A model generated the notes under the pieces. That model was not told the DNA's origin. It searched no databases and saw only the letters and a program-made list of their open reading frames with translations. From contig CAMAXX010000003.1 of NCBI GenBank assembly GCA_945862435.1, forward strand, positions 1-64,000: a stretch of 64,000 nt of DNA, read 5' to 3'. Below, one piece after another: positions 8,259 through 16,135 of the stretch. Each line of letters starts with the position of its first letter. Position 1 is the first letter of the stretch. The translations under genes were made by a program, and so were the position numbers. The DNA comes from Pseudorhodobacter antarcticus. GTDB taxonomy: Bacteria; Pseudomonadota; Alphaproteobacteria; Rhodobacterales; Rhodobacteraceae.

Positions 8259-8293
8259 TGGATCACCTCCTTTCAAAATGTTGCCGATAGAGG

Positions 8294-8322
8294 TAAGGTG
8301 ACACAGATTTTGTGTTTGTCAA
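8294..8322 (-). promoter_or_regulatory. Putative promoter of the small transcription unit
   Basis: On the minus strand a perfect TTGACA (8317-8322) is followed by 17 bases and ACCTTA (8294-8299). The -35 box is consensus and the -10 box weak. It begins 7 bases after the yhhQ stop codon, so the downstream unit probably has its own promoter. Confidence 0.5.
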
Positions 8323-8328
8323 AAGTTT

Positions 8329-8949
8329 TTACGCAACATTTGTCACATATTTTGCAATCGCCAGTCGAAATGGCAAAAGCGCACCCAGATCGACCAAGAT
8401 TTTGACCGCAAAATCAGCGACAGCCAGCGACACCCATAGCGGCACGGCAGGCCCTAAACCCAAAAGAGGCACTGCGTCCAGCGCCCAAGCCACATCAGTG
8501 GCGGGCGACACCCAGATAAAGGCAGCCGAAAAGGCCAAAGTAAAGAAAACTGCCGTATCCAAGCCGCTGCCGAAGAACGTCGAAATCAGCGGCGCGCGCC
8601 ACCATGCGGCACTACGCAGGCGGTTGAACACGGCGATGTCCAAAAATTGACCAAGGAAAAACGCCGTGGCGCTGGCTATGGCCACGCGGATGGTGACCAG
8701 CGGGCCAAATTCGCCCATTACTTGCGTGCCAATCGCGCTGGCAATCAGCCCCGCAGCCAATCCGACCAGCACCACGCGCCGCGCCGCCTGTGGGCCGTAA
8801 AACCGATTGACCAAATCGGTCACCAAAAACGCCAGCGGATAGCTGAACGCCCCCCATGTCAGCCATTGGCCGATGGGAAATTGCACCAGAATGTTAGATG
8901 CCAAAACGATGGCAGCCATGACGATGGCGCCAAGAGTGATATGTTTCAT
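8329..8949 (-). CDS. yhhQ: Queuosine precursor transporter (VUT/YhhQ family)
   Basis: This is an inner-membrane protein of 206 residues with about six hydrophobic segments and the family-typical region YPLAFLVTDLVNRFYG near residues 37-52. YhhQ proteins import preQ0 or preQ1 for queuosine modification of tRNA. The length fits the family. It is transcribed alone on the minus strand, followed within 7 bases by the promoter of the small RNA/ORF unit. Whether the substrate is preQ0, preQ1 or queuine cannot be told from sequence. Confidence 0.88.
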   Translation of the reverse strand: MKHITLGAIVMAAIVLASNILVQFPIGQWLTWGAFSYPLAFLVTDLVNRFYGPQAARRVVLVGLAAGLIASAIGTQVMGEFGPLVTIRVAIASATAFFLGQFLDIAVFNRLRSAAWWRAPLISTFFGSGLDTAVFFTLAFSAAFIWVSPATDVAWALDAVPLLGLGPAVPLWVSLAVADFAVKILVDLGALLPFRLAIAKYVTNVA

Positions 8950-9037
8950 AATCTTTTCCGTTTTTTCAAGGTTGCGGAGACTTGTGCCCTATAAGCGAGG
9001 CTAAGACCTTGGCCATTAGGTCAAGCCTTGGGCGCGG

Positions 9038-9931
9038 TCAATCGGGCAAGGTATATTCCACAATGCCCGATGACAAAAACGGCAGAAAATTATTGTCGGC
9101 CACCATGCTGGCGCGCAAGAGACCTGTGCCATCGCGCCAAATTGATAGACCTTCCAAATTGTCATGCAGGCCAATCGCGCTTTCAAACATTACCTCAATC
9201 GGCCCCAGCGCATCTTCTCTGGCTGTTGTGCGGATCAGTTTGGATGAAAACCCCCTTAGCCCGTGAAACTGGCGCAGCAGTATATACATCCGCCCATCTG
9301 GCCCAAAATCGGCAGAAACAGGCATAAACCCACCCACGCGTGGCAGTGACAAGGTTTTATCCCACAGCCCTGCCCGCAGGCGGAATATTGGAAAAGGCCG
9401 ATCAGCAGCACCCGAGCGTTCAGGCAACGTGTACAGCGCGCCATCGCTATCTATCGCCAGCGCCTCTAGCGCAGAGTTTATTTGCAAACCTGGAAAATCG
9501 GGGTGCCCTTCCAAATTTTCGGCAGGCCCATCCAGCCGCTTATAGCGCAGCAGGCGCGCGACACCTTCAAACGAAATATAGCTTACGCCATTGGCCCCAA
9601 TCGCCAAGCCTTCGCTATCGTTGCGGCCCGCACTAAGTGGCGCATTGCTCAGTGCCTTTAGCCGCGCAAAGGGCGCAAGCGTTACCACCAAGATATGCCC
9701 AGCCGCATTTCGCGCAACAGCGCCCGTGGTATAAGACCCCTGATCTGACAGCAGGGTAAGCCGCCCACCATCATCTGACATGTCAATCGCTGACAGCCCG
9801 CCAAACAGTGGGTCATCTGAGGTGAGTTCATATGCCGCCACAAACCCCGTTGGGGGTTTCGGCGCAGCGCTGCCTTGCAGGCCAAGCGCTGCAAAAGCTG
9901 CCACTAAGGCGCTGAAAGAACGTCGCGACAT
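9038..9931 (-). CDS. Esterase-like activity of phytase family protein
   Basis: The 297-residue product begins with an export signal (SRRSFSALVAAFAALGLQGS) and continues with repeated strand-rich segments such as GLSAIDMSDDG, NDSEGLAIG and DNLEGLSIW, typical of the phytase-like beta-propeller domain. Substrate is unknown; the family name rests on distant similarity. Its first 28 bases overlap the 3' end of the M74 endopeptidase gene upstream, so the two are probably co-transcribed. Both would act in the periplasm. Confidence 0.8.
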   Translation of the reverse strand: MSRRSFSALVAAFAALGLQGSAAPKPPTGFVAAYELTSDDPLFGGLSAIDMSDDGGRLTLLSDQGSYTTGAVARNAAGHILVVTLAPFARLKALSNAPLSAGRNDSEGLAIGANGVSYISFEGVARLLRYKRLDGPAENLEGHPDFPGLQINSALEALAIDSDGALYTLPERSGAADRPFPIFRLRAGLWDKTLSLPRVGGFMPVSADFGPDGRMYILLRQFHGLRGFSSKLIRTTAREDALGPIEVMFESAIGLHDNLEGLSIWRDGTGLLRASMVADNNFLPFLSSGIVEYTLPD

Positions 9932-10803
9932 TGAGTGGGTAAATCTGATAAAATATAGGTTTTTGCCGATTTTTCAGGCGCTTCCTGCTTTTTGGGGGGT
10001 TTGGGTTTTTTCGTGGGCTGTGGGGGGTTCAAATAATCAGTCACCCACCACATCAGTGTATCATCACAGCCATTACCGCCCTTTGACAGGGTGGCAACAG
10101 TTGGTTTTTGCTTGTCGCACAGTTTGGCCCCCGCAGGGCATTTCAGGCGCACATGAAAATGCGTATCATGGCCCGCCACCGGGCGAATTTTTTGCAGCCA
10201 TGCGGTATCGGCATCACGCGCGGTTTTGCACATTTCAATCTTTACGGCGGCGGCCACAAAAATACGGTCAACCCGTTTGTCCGATGCCGCCGCGCGCAGC
10301 AAGGCATGGTGGCTGCGGCTAAAATTCTCAGTCACCGACCGCTGATCTGCCGACCGCACGGGAACCGAGGAGATATCCTCGCGCTGCTGGCGCGTCAGGT
10401 TCAGGCTGCGCGGGGGCAGCATCCAGATATCGGCATCTAGCCCAATTTGGTGGCTGGCGTGGCCCGACGTCATTGGCCCGCCACGCGGCTGGCCAATGTC
10501 GCCAACATAAAGACCTGCCCAACCCACCTGCGTGGCGGCTGCCGACAAATCTTTCAGATAATCAATCATCACTGGCTGACCAAAATTGCGCCCACGCGAC
10601 AGTCGCATTGCCTGCCAAGTCGGGCCGCTTTCGGGCAGTTCCACCAGCCCTGCCGCGCAACCGCGCGCATAGGTGCCAATTGGCATTGCGTCTTGTTGGC
10701 TGGGGGTTTTCGCCGCGCCGAACAACTCGCGCGCAAGCGGTTCGGCCAAGCTGGGCGCGGGGGCGATCAGCAGCAGACCCGCAACTATCCTTGCAAGCAT
10801 CAT
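9904..10803 (-). CDS. mepA: Penicillin-insensitive murein endopeptidase (M74)
   Basis: MepA-type LAS metallopeptidases cut the D-Ala-mDAP cross-links of peptidoglycan in the periplasm. The 299-residue product has a signal peptide, the zinc-binding GHASHQIGLDADIW block (His and Asp ligands) and the HFHVRL block. A proline/lysine-rich segment precedes the C-terminus. The ATG at 10803 overlaps the stop codon of the upstream MFS gene (ATGA), showing coupling; ATG at 10800 is also possible. Confidence 0.92.
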   Translation of the reverse strand: MMLARIVAGLLLIAPAPSLAEPLARELFGAAKTPSQQDAMPIGTYARGCAAGLVELPESGPTWQAMRLSRGRNFGQPVMIDYLKDLSAAATQVGWAGLYVGDIGQPRGGPMTSGHASHQIGLDADIWMLPPRSLNLTRQQREDISSVPVRSADQRSVTENFSRSHHALLRAAASDKRVDRIFVAAAVKIEMCKTARDADTAWLQKIRPVAGHDTHFHVRLKCPAGAKLCDKQKPTVATLSKGGNGCDDTLMWWVTDYLNPPQPTKKPKPPKKQEAPEKSAKTYILSDLPTQCRDVLSAP

Positions 10804-12188
10804 GCCATTTCCCCCTTTGGGCGCACCCAAATAAGCAGCACCAACCCCAGAATGAACAACAGCACAACGGGCGAGATGCCGATCCGCGCCGACCCGCTTA
10901 TTTGCGTGACAATCGCAATCAGCAGGGGCGAGATAAAAGACGCCACTTTGCCCGACAGGGCGAACATGCCAAAGGCTTCGGTCGCACGCTCTGGCGTGGT
11001 GTGGCGCACCAGCATTGTGCGGCTGGCGGCCTGAAGCGGCCCACCTGCCCCGCCAATCAATGCGCCGCAGATATAGAAGATGATATCGGCGGTGCTGCCC
11101 GCCTCGTCCAGAGGGATACCATAGAGGTTATCGCGGGATAGGCCGACAATGACGATGCATACTGCAATCAGCACCACAATCGCGCCCGTTAGCACGGGCT
11201 TGGGGCCAAAGCGTTTGTCCAGCCGCCCGCCGATCCAACTGGCAATCACCGCCGTCAGTGCCCCCAAAATCCCAAACACCCCAATTTGCGTGATCGACCA
11301 ACCCAGCACATTGCTGGCATAAACCCCGCCAAAGGCATAAAGCCCGTTCAGCGCATCGCGGTAAAGCAAGGCCGAAGCCAGATAAGCCGACAGGCTTTTG
11401 CGAAACCGCAGCCCTGCGATAAATTCGCGCAAACTGGCCAAAGCCGCACCGACATGAATCCGCCCCACGCCCGCCCCCATGCCCGTAATGCGCGGCTCGC
11501 GCACCCACAGGAAAAACGGGATCATAAACACCGCATACCACAGCGCGGCCAGCGGGCCGACCATGCGGGTGCCTTCGCGCGCTTCGGTATCAAGCCCGAA
11601 AATGGGATCAATCCCTATCAGGGTTTTGCCGGTGGCGGCGTTTTCGGCAAACAGCGCCAGCATCAAGATCAGCGCCACCAGCCCGCCCAAATAACCAAAG
11701 GCAAAGCCTGACCCCGATATTTTGCCGATATCGTCGTGATCGGTCAGCGTGGGCATCAGCGCATTGGTGAATATGGTGGTGAATTCCATGCCAATAAAGC
11801 CAATGGCGAAAAAGCCGACGGCCCAATACAAGGTGTCCAATTCGCCGCCCGGCATGACCCACCACAGGGCGCATGCGCCCGTGACGTAGAACGCCGAAAA
11901 TATCCAAATCCAAACCATACGGCGGCCAGACCCGTCGGCCACAGCGCCCAAAATTGGGGCAAGAATGGCGATGGTGATCGAACTGGCCGTCAGCCCATAG
12001 CCCCAAAACGACTGCGCAGCAGCCTTTGCCGCCTCTTCCTCCAGCCCCGCGCCCATATAATAGCCGCGCGCGATTTCGGCAAAATAGGGGCCAAAGATAA
12101 AGGTCAGCAGCAAGGTGTTATAGGGCTGGCTGGCCCAATCGAAGAAATACCAACCCCAAATGCGTTTGCTTGGTGAAATTTCACTCAT
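10800..12188 (-). CDS. UMF1-family MFS transporter
   Basis: This is a 462-residue inner-membrane protein with about twelve hydrophobic helices. The N-terminal WGWYFFDWASQPYNTLLLTF is characteristic of the UMF1/Atg22-like branch of the major facilitator superfamily, and ADGSGRRM follows the expected helix 2-3 loop. The natural substrate is not known; eukaryotic relatives export amino acids from vacuoles. The start at 12188 is the first that gives this typical N-terminus; the upstream part of the frame (to 12428) lies in the thioesterase gene. It is coupled to mepA by ATGA. Confidence 0.88.
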   Translation of the reverse strand: MSEISPSKRIWGWYFFDWASQPYNTLLLTFIFGPYFAEIARGYYMGAGLEEEAAKAAAQSFWGYGLTASSITIAILAPILGAVADGSGRRMVWIWIFSAFYVTGACALWWVMPGGELDTLYWAVGFFAIGFIGMEFTTIFTNALMPTLTDHDDIGKISGSGFAFGYLGGLVALILMLALFAENAATGKTLIGIDPIFGLDTEAREGTRMVGPLAALWYAVFMIPFFLWVREPRITGMGAGVGRIHVGAALASLREFIAGLRFRKSLSAYLASALLYRDALNGLYAFGGVYASNVLGWSITQIGVFGILGALTAVIASWIGGRLDKRFGPKPVLTGAIVVLIAVCIVIVGLSRDNLYGIPLDEAGSTADIIFYICGALIGGAGGPLQAASRTMLVRHTTPERATEAFGMFALSGKVASFISPLLIAIVTQISGSARIGISPVVLLFILGLVLLIWVRPKGEMA

Positions 12189-12244
12189 TTCTAAACCCCC
12201 GTTTTGCCTGATACAGCCCGAAAGAAGGCGGGCTGGCAAGCTGT

Positions 12245-12787
12245 TTAGCGCAAGTTCCCCCCTTCGGGCGGCCAAGGTCGCAGCGCATCTGCTGCAATCC
12301 ACGCGCGGGCCCAGTCTGGCAAGGGGGGGCTGGGTATCTCGGCGCCCAATGCTGCCACCATTTCGGCAGGCGGAACCATCCCGCCTTTGGAAATGATCGC
12401 ACTGCGCAGCAGCATCTGCGCGGTACATTCATCTTCCCGCCAAAAGCTTTGCTCGATATAAATAAACCGGTCATCCCAGCCAATCACGCGGGACGCCAAG
12501 CGCAAGCGTTGAAACAGCGTCACGCGGCGGCGGTAGCGGGTTGAATTGCCCGCCACTGTCAGCCCCCACCCGTTTTGCGCCAATACCTTGTCCAAACCCA
12601 TGCGCCGCGCCATTGGGATGCGGCCCAAATCAAATAGCGTCAGGGTGCGCCCGTTGTTCAACTCGCGCCACGGGTCCAAATCTTGCGGCCAGATGCGGTG
12701 GTAACTGATGTGGGGGTCAAGCACGCCCAATTTTGGCGCACTTTGATATTTCCACATTTCTTTAAACATCCGCAGATAGGGGTACAT
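12245..12787 (-). CDS. Acyl-CoA thioesterase, 4HBT/hotdog family
   Basis: The product of about 180 residues has DLDPWRELNNGRTLTLFDLG, the conserved active-site helix of hotdog thioesterases of the THEM6-like group. I chose ATG at 12787 (MYPYLRMFKEMWKY) because family members commonly begin this way and GAGG lies just upstream; the frame is open to 12877. It probably hydrolyses acyl-CoA in the cytoplasm. It precedes the UMF1 transporter gene on the same strand by 56 bases. Confidence 0.8.
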   Translation of the reverse strand: MYPYLRMFKEMWKYQSAPKLGVLDPHISYHRIWPQDLDPWRELNNGRTLTLFDLGRIPMARRMGLDKVLAQNGWGLTVAGNSTRYRRRVTLFQRLRLASRVIGWDDRFIYIEQSFWREDECTAQMLLRSAIISKGGMVPPAEMVAALGAEIPSPPLPDWARAWIAADALRPWPPEGGNLR

Positions 12788-12932
12788 CGGGGCCTCGCAC
12801 ATCATATCCACCCAAAATGGCCAATCCTGCGGCATGGTCAAGCGTGACCTTGCGGCAGGAAATGCACTGCAAACCATTGCTTATTGTGGTGGTTGGCGTT
12901 ACCTAATCCACAACCGCTTGTAGGAGAGATTG

Positions 12933-13220
12933 ATGCAATCGTTGTTTCATATTGCCCTGATGATTATCGACATCGCCCGCTGGATCATTTTGGCACATAT
13001 CATCATGAGCTGGCTGATCCAGTTTCAGGTGCTGAACGTGCGCCAAGCCTTTGTTGGCCAAATCTGGCGCGGGCTGGATGGGCTGCTGGAACCGATTTAT
13101 GCCCGTGTGCGCGCGTTTTTGCCCAATATCTCGGGCATTGATCTGGCACCGCTGATTGTTCTGCTGGCGGTGTTTGGCCTGCGAATTATTCTGGTAAACA
13201 ACGCCAACTTGTTCTTCTAA
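12933..13220 (+). CDS. YggT family membrane protein
   Basis: This 95-residue protein has two strongly hydrophobic segments, near residues 5-27 and 68-90, separated by a PIYARVRAFLP motif typical of YggT proteins. Family members sit in the inner membrane and have been linked to osmotic shock tolerance and, in some bacteria, to division. AGGAGA (12922-12927) supports the ATG at 12933 rather than the TTG at 12930. RecQ and YaaA genes follow closely on the same strand. Confidence 0.9.
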   Translation: MQSLFHIALMIIDIARWIILAHIIMSWLIQFQVLNVRQAFVGQIWRGLDGLLEPIYARVRAFLPNISGIDLAPLIVLLAVFGLRIILVNNANLFF

Positions 13221-13228
13221 ACCAGACC

Positions 13229-15337
13229 ATGCCCGAAGCCGCCCAACTTTTGCACTCGGTCTTCGGGTTTTCTGCCTTTCGCCCTGGGCAAGAGGATATT
13301 GTGCGCGCCGTAATGGCGGGGCAAAACACCCTTGCCATTATGCCCACGGGCGGCGGGAAAAGTCTGTGTTTTCAATTGCCTGCCATGTGCCGTGATGGGG
13401 TGACAGTGGTGATTTCCCCGCTGATTGCGCTGATGCGCGATCAGGTGCGCGCGCTGCGGGCGGCGGGGGTGGATGCGGGCGCGCTGACATCGGGCAATAC
13501 CGATGAGCAGACCGAAGAGGTGTTTGCAGCAATCGACGAAGGCCGCCTGAAGCTTTTGTATATCGCGCCCGAACGGCTGGCCGCATCTGGCACACTGGCC
13601 CTGCTGCGCCGCGCGAATTGCACCCTTATAGCCGTGGACGAGGCGCATTGCGTATCGCAATGGGGGCATGATTTTCGCCCAGACTATTTGCGCATTGGCG
13701 ATTTGCGCCGGGCGCTGGGCGTGCCGCTGGCCGCCTTTACCGCCACGGCGGATGAGGAAACGCGCGGCGAGATTATCGCGCGACTGTTCGGCAGTGATGC
13801 CCCGCAGGTCTTCCTGCACGGCTTTGATCGCCCCAATATCCACCTTGCCTTTGCCGCCAAAGACAACCCGCGCGATCAGATTTTGCGCTTTGCCGCCGCG
13901 CGCCGTACCCAATCGGGCATTGTCTATTGCGCCAGCCGTGCCAAAACCGAAACTCTGGCCCGCGCACTCGCCGATGCTGGCCATTCGACATGCTATTATC
14001 ACGGCGGGATGGAGGCCGAGGCCCGCCGCGTTGTTGAAATGCGCTTTCAACAAGAAGACGGGCTGATCGTGGTGGCGACCATTGCCTTTGGGATGGGCAT
14101 TGATAAACCCGATATCCGCTGGGTCGCCCACGCCGATTTGCCCAAATCGATTGAAAGTTATTACCAAGAAATCGGCCGTGGGGGGCGCGATGGTGCGCCC
14201 GCCGAAACCCTAACGCTGTATGGCCCCGAAGATATTAAACTGCGCCGCACCCAAATTGACGAAGGCGTAGCCCCAGCCGATCGAAAGGCCGCAGATCATC
14301 TGCGCCTGAACGGCCTGCTGGGATTGGCCGAGGCAATTTCATGCCGCCGCCAAATTCTGCTAGGGTATTTTGGCGAGCCCGCAACCCCCTGCGGCAATTG
14401 CGATATTTGTGATGTTCCAGCCGATGTGTTCAACGCCACGGATGCCGTGCGCAAGGCGCTGTCTGCCATTTTGCGCACGGGCGAATGGTTTGGCGCGGGG
14501 CATTTGACCGATATTTTGCTGGGCACGACCACGGCAAAAACCCGCGAGCGAGGGCATGATAAACTGCCCACCTTTGGTGTGGGGCGCGAGTTGAATCGCG
14601 CAGCTTGGGCGGGGGTTTTTCGCCAAATGATGGGGCGCGATTTGGTGCGCCCTGATCCTGATCGCTTTGGCGCGCTGCGCATGACAGATAGCGCGCGGCC
14701 TATTTTGCGCGGCGAAGCCGAGATAACCCTGCGCCGCGACACTGCCCTGCATGCCGCGCCCGCTCCCGTGGTGCGCGCGCAAGTGTCCGATGAAAACGCC
14801 GCGCTTTTGGCCGCCCTAAAGGCCAAGCGCCGCGAATTGGCCGAGGCGGCGGGCGTGCCATCTTATGTTATTTTCACCGACAAAACTCTGATTGAAATGG
14901 CCGAGGCGCCCCCCTTTACCCTTGACGCGATGATGCGAATTTCGGGCATTGGTGCAAAGAAATTGGAAAGTTTCGGCGCGGTGTTTCTGGCGGTAATCAC
15001 GGGGCAAACCGCGCCCGATCTGCACCCTGCGCGCCGCGCGGTGGTGGGCACGGCGGCGGCGGGGGTTTTTGACCGCCTGCAAGATGCGCAGGTGCAACTG
15101 ATGCGCGGGGCCAATGGCACAGGCAAACATCTGTCTGTTGATCCCAGCACGCTGCGCCATATTGCCCAGCGCCGCCCATCAACCTTGGCCCAGATGGTGC
15201 AAATTTCGGGCATGACCGAGGCTAAGATTGAACGGTTCGGCGCTGCGTTTTTGGATGTGCTCAGCAGCGACGGTCCCGAAGATACCCCCCTAGCGGCGCC
15301 AAAAGAACAGCCTATATGGCTGGATACGCCCTATTGA
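13229..15337 (+). CDS. recQ: ATP-dependent DNA helicase RecQ
   Basis: RecQ unwinds DNA 3' to 5' in RecF-type recombination and fork rescue. The 702-residue protein has Walker A PTGGGKS (residues 39-45), DEAH followed by QWGHDFRPDY, the helicase C-terminal YYQEIGRGGRDG block, and the zinc-binding cysteines CGNCDICD. The C-terminus carries one clear HRDC domain and a second HRDC-like segment (with PSTLAQMVQISGMTEAKIER), more than the single HRDC of E. coli RecQ. It starts 8 bases after the YggT gene and 15 bases before yaaA, so an operon is likely. Confidence 0.95.
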   Translation: MPEAAQLLHSVFGFSAFRPGQEDIVRAVMAGQNTLAIMPTGGGKSLCFQLPAMCRDGVTVVISPLIALMRDQVRALRAAGVDAGALTSGNTDEQTEEVFAAIDEGRLKLLYIAPERLAASGTLALLRRANCTLIAVDEAHCVSQWGHDFRPDYLRIGDLRRALGVPLAAFTATADEETRGEIIARLFGSDAPQVFLHGFDRPNIHLAFAAKDNPRDQILRFAAARRTQSGIVYCASRAKTETLARALADAGHSTCYYHGGMEAEARRVVEMRFQQEDGLIVVATIAFGMGIDKPDIRWVAHADLPKSIESYYQEIGRGGRDGAPAETLTLYGPEDIKLRRTQIDEGVAPADRKAADHLRLNGLLGLAEAISCRRQILLGYFGEPATPCGNCDICDVPADVFNATDAVRKALSAILRTGEWFGAGHLTDILLGTTTAKTRERGHDKLPTFGVGRELNRAAWAGVFRQMMGRDLVRPDPDRFGALRMTDSARPILRGEAEITLRRDTALHAAPAPVVRAQVSDENAALLAALKAKRRELAEAAGVPSYVIFTDKTLIEMAEAPPFTLDAMMRISGIGAKKLESFGAVFLAVITGQTAPDLHPARRAVVGTAAAGVFDRLQDAQVQLMRGANGTGKHLSVDPSTLRHIAQRRPSTLAQMVQISGMTEAKIERFGAAFLDVLSSDGPEDTPLAAPKEQPIWLDTPY

Positions 15338-15352
15338 CCGACTGGAGTTGCA

Positions 15353-16135
15353 ATGCTGACTGTGATTTCCCCAGCCAAACGTCTGAATGAAACCGCCCCT
15401 GCGGGGCTGTCTGATCCAATATTTGCGTCTGGGGCCCGTGCCTTGGCCAAAATTGCGCGCACGCTTTCGGTGGATGATCTGTGCAAGATGATGGATATAT
15501 CACCCGCCTTGGGCGCATTGAACCACGCGCGCTTTGCAGGGTTTGCGCGCGCGCACACCTTTGCCGCCGCGCATGTGTTTGATGGCGATACCTATACGGG
15601 CCTAGACTATGCGAGCCTAGAGGCTGACGCGCGCCATTGGGCCGATGGGCATTTGCGCATTTTGTCGGGCCTTTATGGCCTGCTGCGGCCTATGGATGCC
15701 ATTGCGCCTTATCGTTTGGAAATGGGATCGCGCCTTGCCAACCCCAAAGGGGCCATGCTTTATGCCTTTTGGGGCGACAAAATTGCCAAGGCGCTTTTAG
15801 CCCAAGCGCAAAGTGTCGGCGCGCGCGCCGTGGTCAATTGCGCCTCGGTCGAGTATTTCGGCGCTGTCGATCAAAAGGCGTTGAACCTGCCCGTCATCAC
15901 CCCCGTATTTTTGGAAGAGCAAGACGGCCAAGCCAAGATTGTTAGCTTTTGGGCCAAACAGGCCCGCGGGGCGATGGCGCGGTTTCTGTGCACCCATCAT
16001 GTGACAGACCCCAATGATCTGCGCGGTTTTAACTTAGGCGGTTATCGTCATTGCCCCGACCAATCCAGCACGGAAAGAATTGTGTTCAAGCGGCCCTACC
16101 TGCCTGCAAATCAGGCCGCTTTGGCGGCCCATTAG
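15353..16135 (+). CDS. yaaA: Peroxide stress protein YaaA (DUF328)
   Basis: The 260-residue product starts MLTVISPAKRLNE, the YaaA hallmark, and has the LSGLYGLLRPMD motif around residue 105. In E. coli YaaA binds DNA and lowers free iron to limit hydrogen peroxide damage. It is third in the YggT-recQ-yaaA run, with GGAG a few bases before its ATG. Its end overlaps by 4 bases the end of the convergent histidine kinase gene. Confidence 0.93.
   Translation: MLTVISPAKRLNETAPAGLSDPIFASGARALAKIARTLSVDDLCKMMDISPALGALNHARFAGFARAHTFAAAHVFDGDTYTGLDYASLEADARHWADGHLRILSGLYGLLRPMDAIAPYRLEMGSRLANPKGAMLYAFWGDKIAKALLAQAQSVGARAVVNCASVEYFGAVDQKALNLPVITPVFLEEQDGQAKIVSFWAKQARGAMARFLCTHHVTDPNDLRGFNLGGYRHCPDQSSTERIVFKRPYLPANQAALAAH

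Larger units (their letters stand above)
8098..8287 (-). ncRNA. Candidate small RNA / leader with its own anti-SD
   Basis: The predicted transcript is about 190 bases, bounded by the promoter at 8294-8322 and the terminator at 8098-8132. It contains an 18-codon ORF (8202-8258) and, downstream, an ACCTCCCC stretch (minus strand, from 8156) that is complementary to the ORF's own GGAGGT and to Shine-Dalgarno sequences in general. This resembles the CCUCC loops of alphaproteobacterial regulatory RNAs. No named RNA family is recognised; existence and boundaries are inferred from signals only. Confidence 0.5.

Noticed and set aside
8259..8274. Plus-strand TGGATCACCTCCTTTC as a fragment of a 16S rRNA gene
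   Set aside because: The match stops after 16 bases and no other rRNA sequence flanks it; on the minus strand it is a well-placed Shine-Dalgarno for an 18-codon ORF.
13217..14167. 316-codon minus-strand ORF inside recQ
   Set aside because: It is a shadow of recQ: histidine/glutamine/alanine-rich, with no domain pattern.
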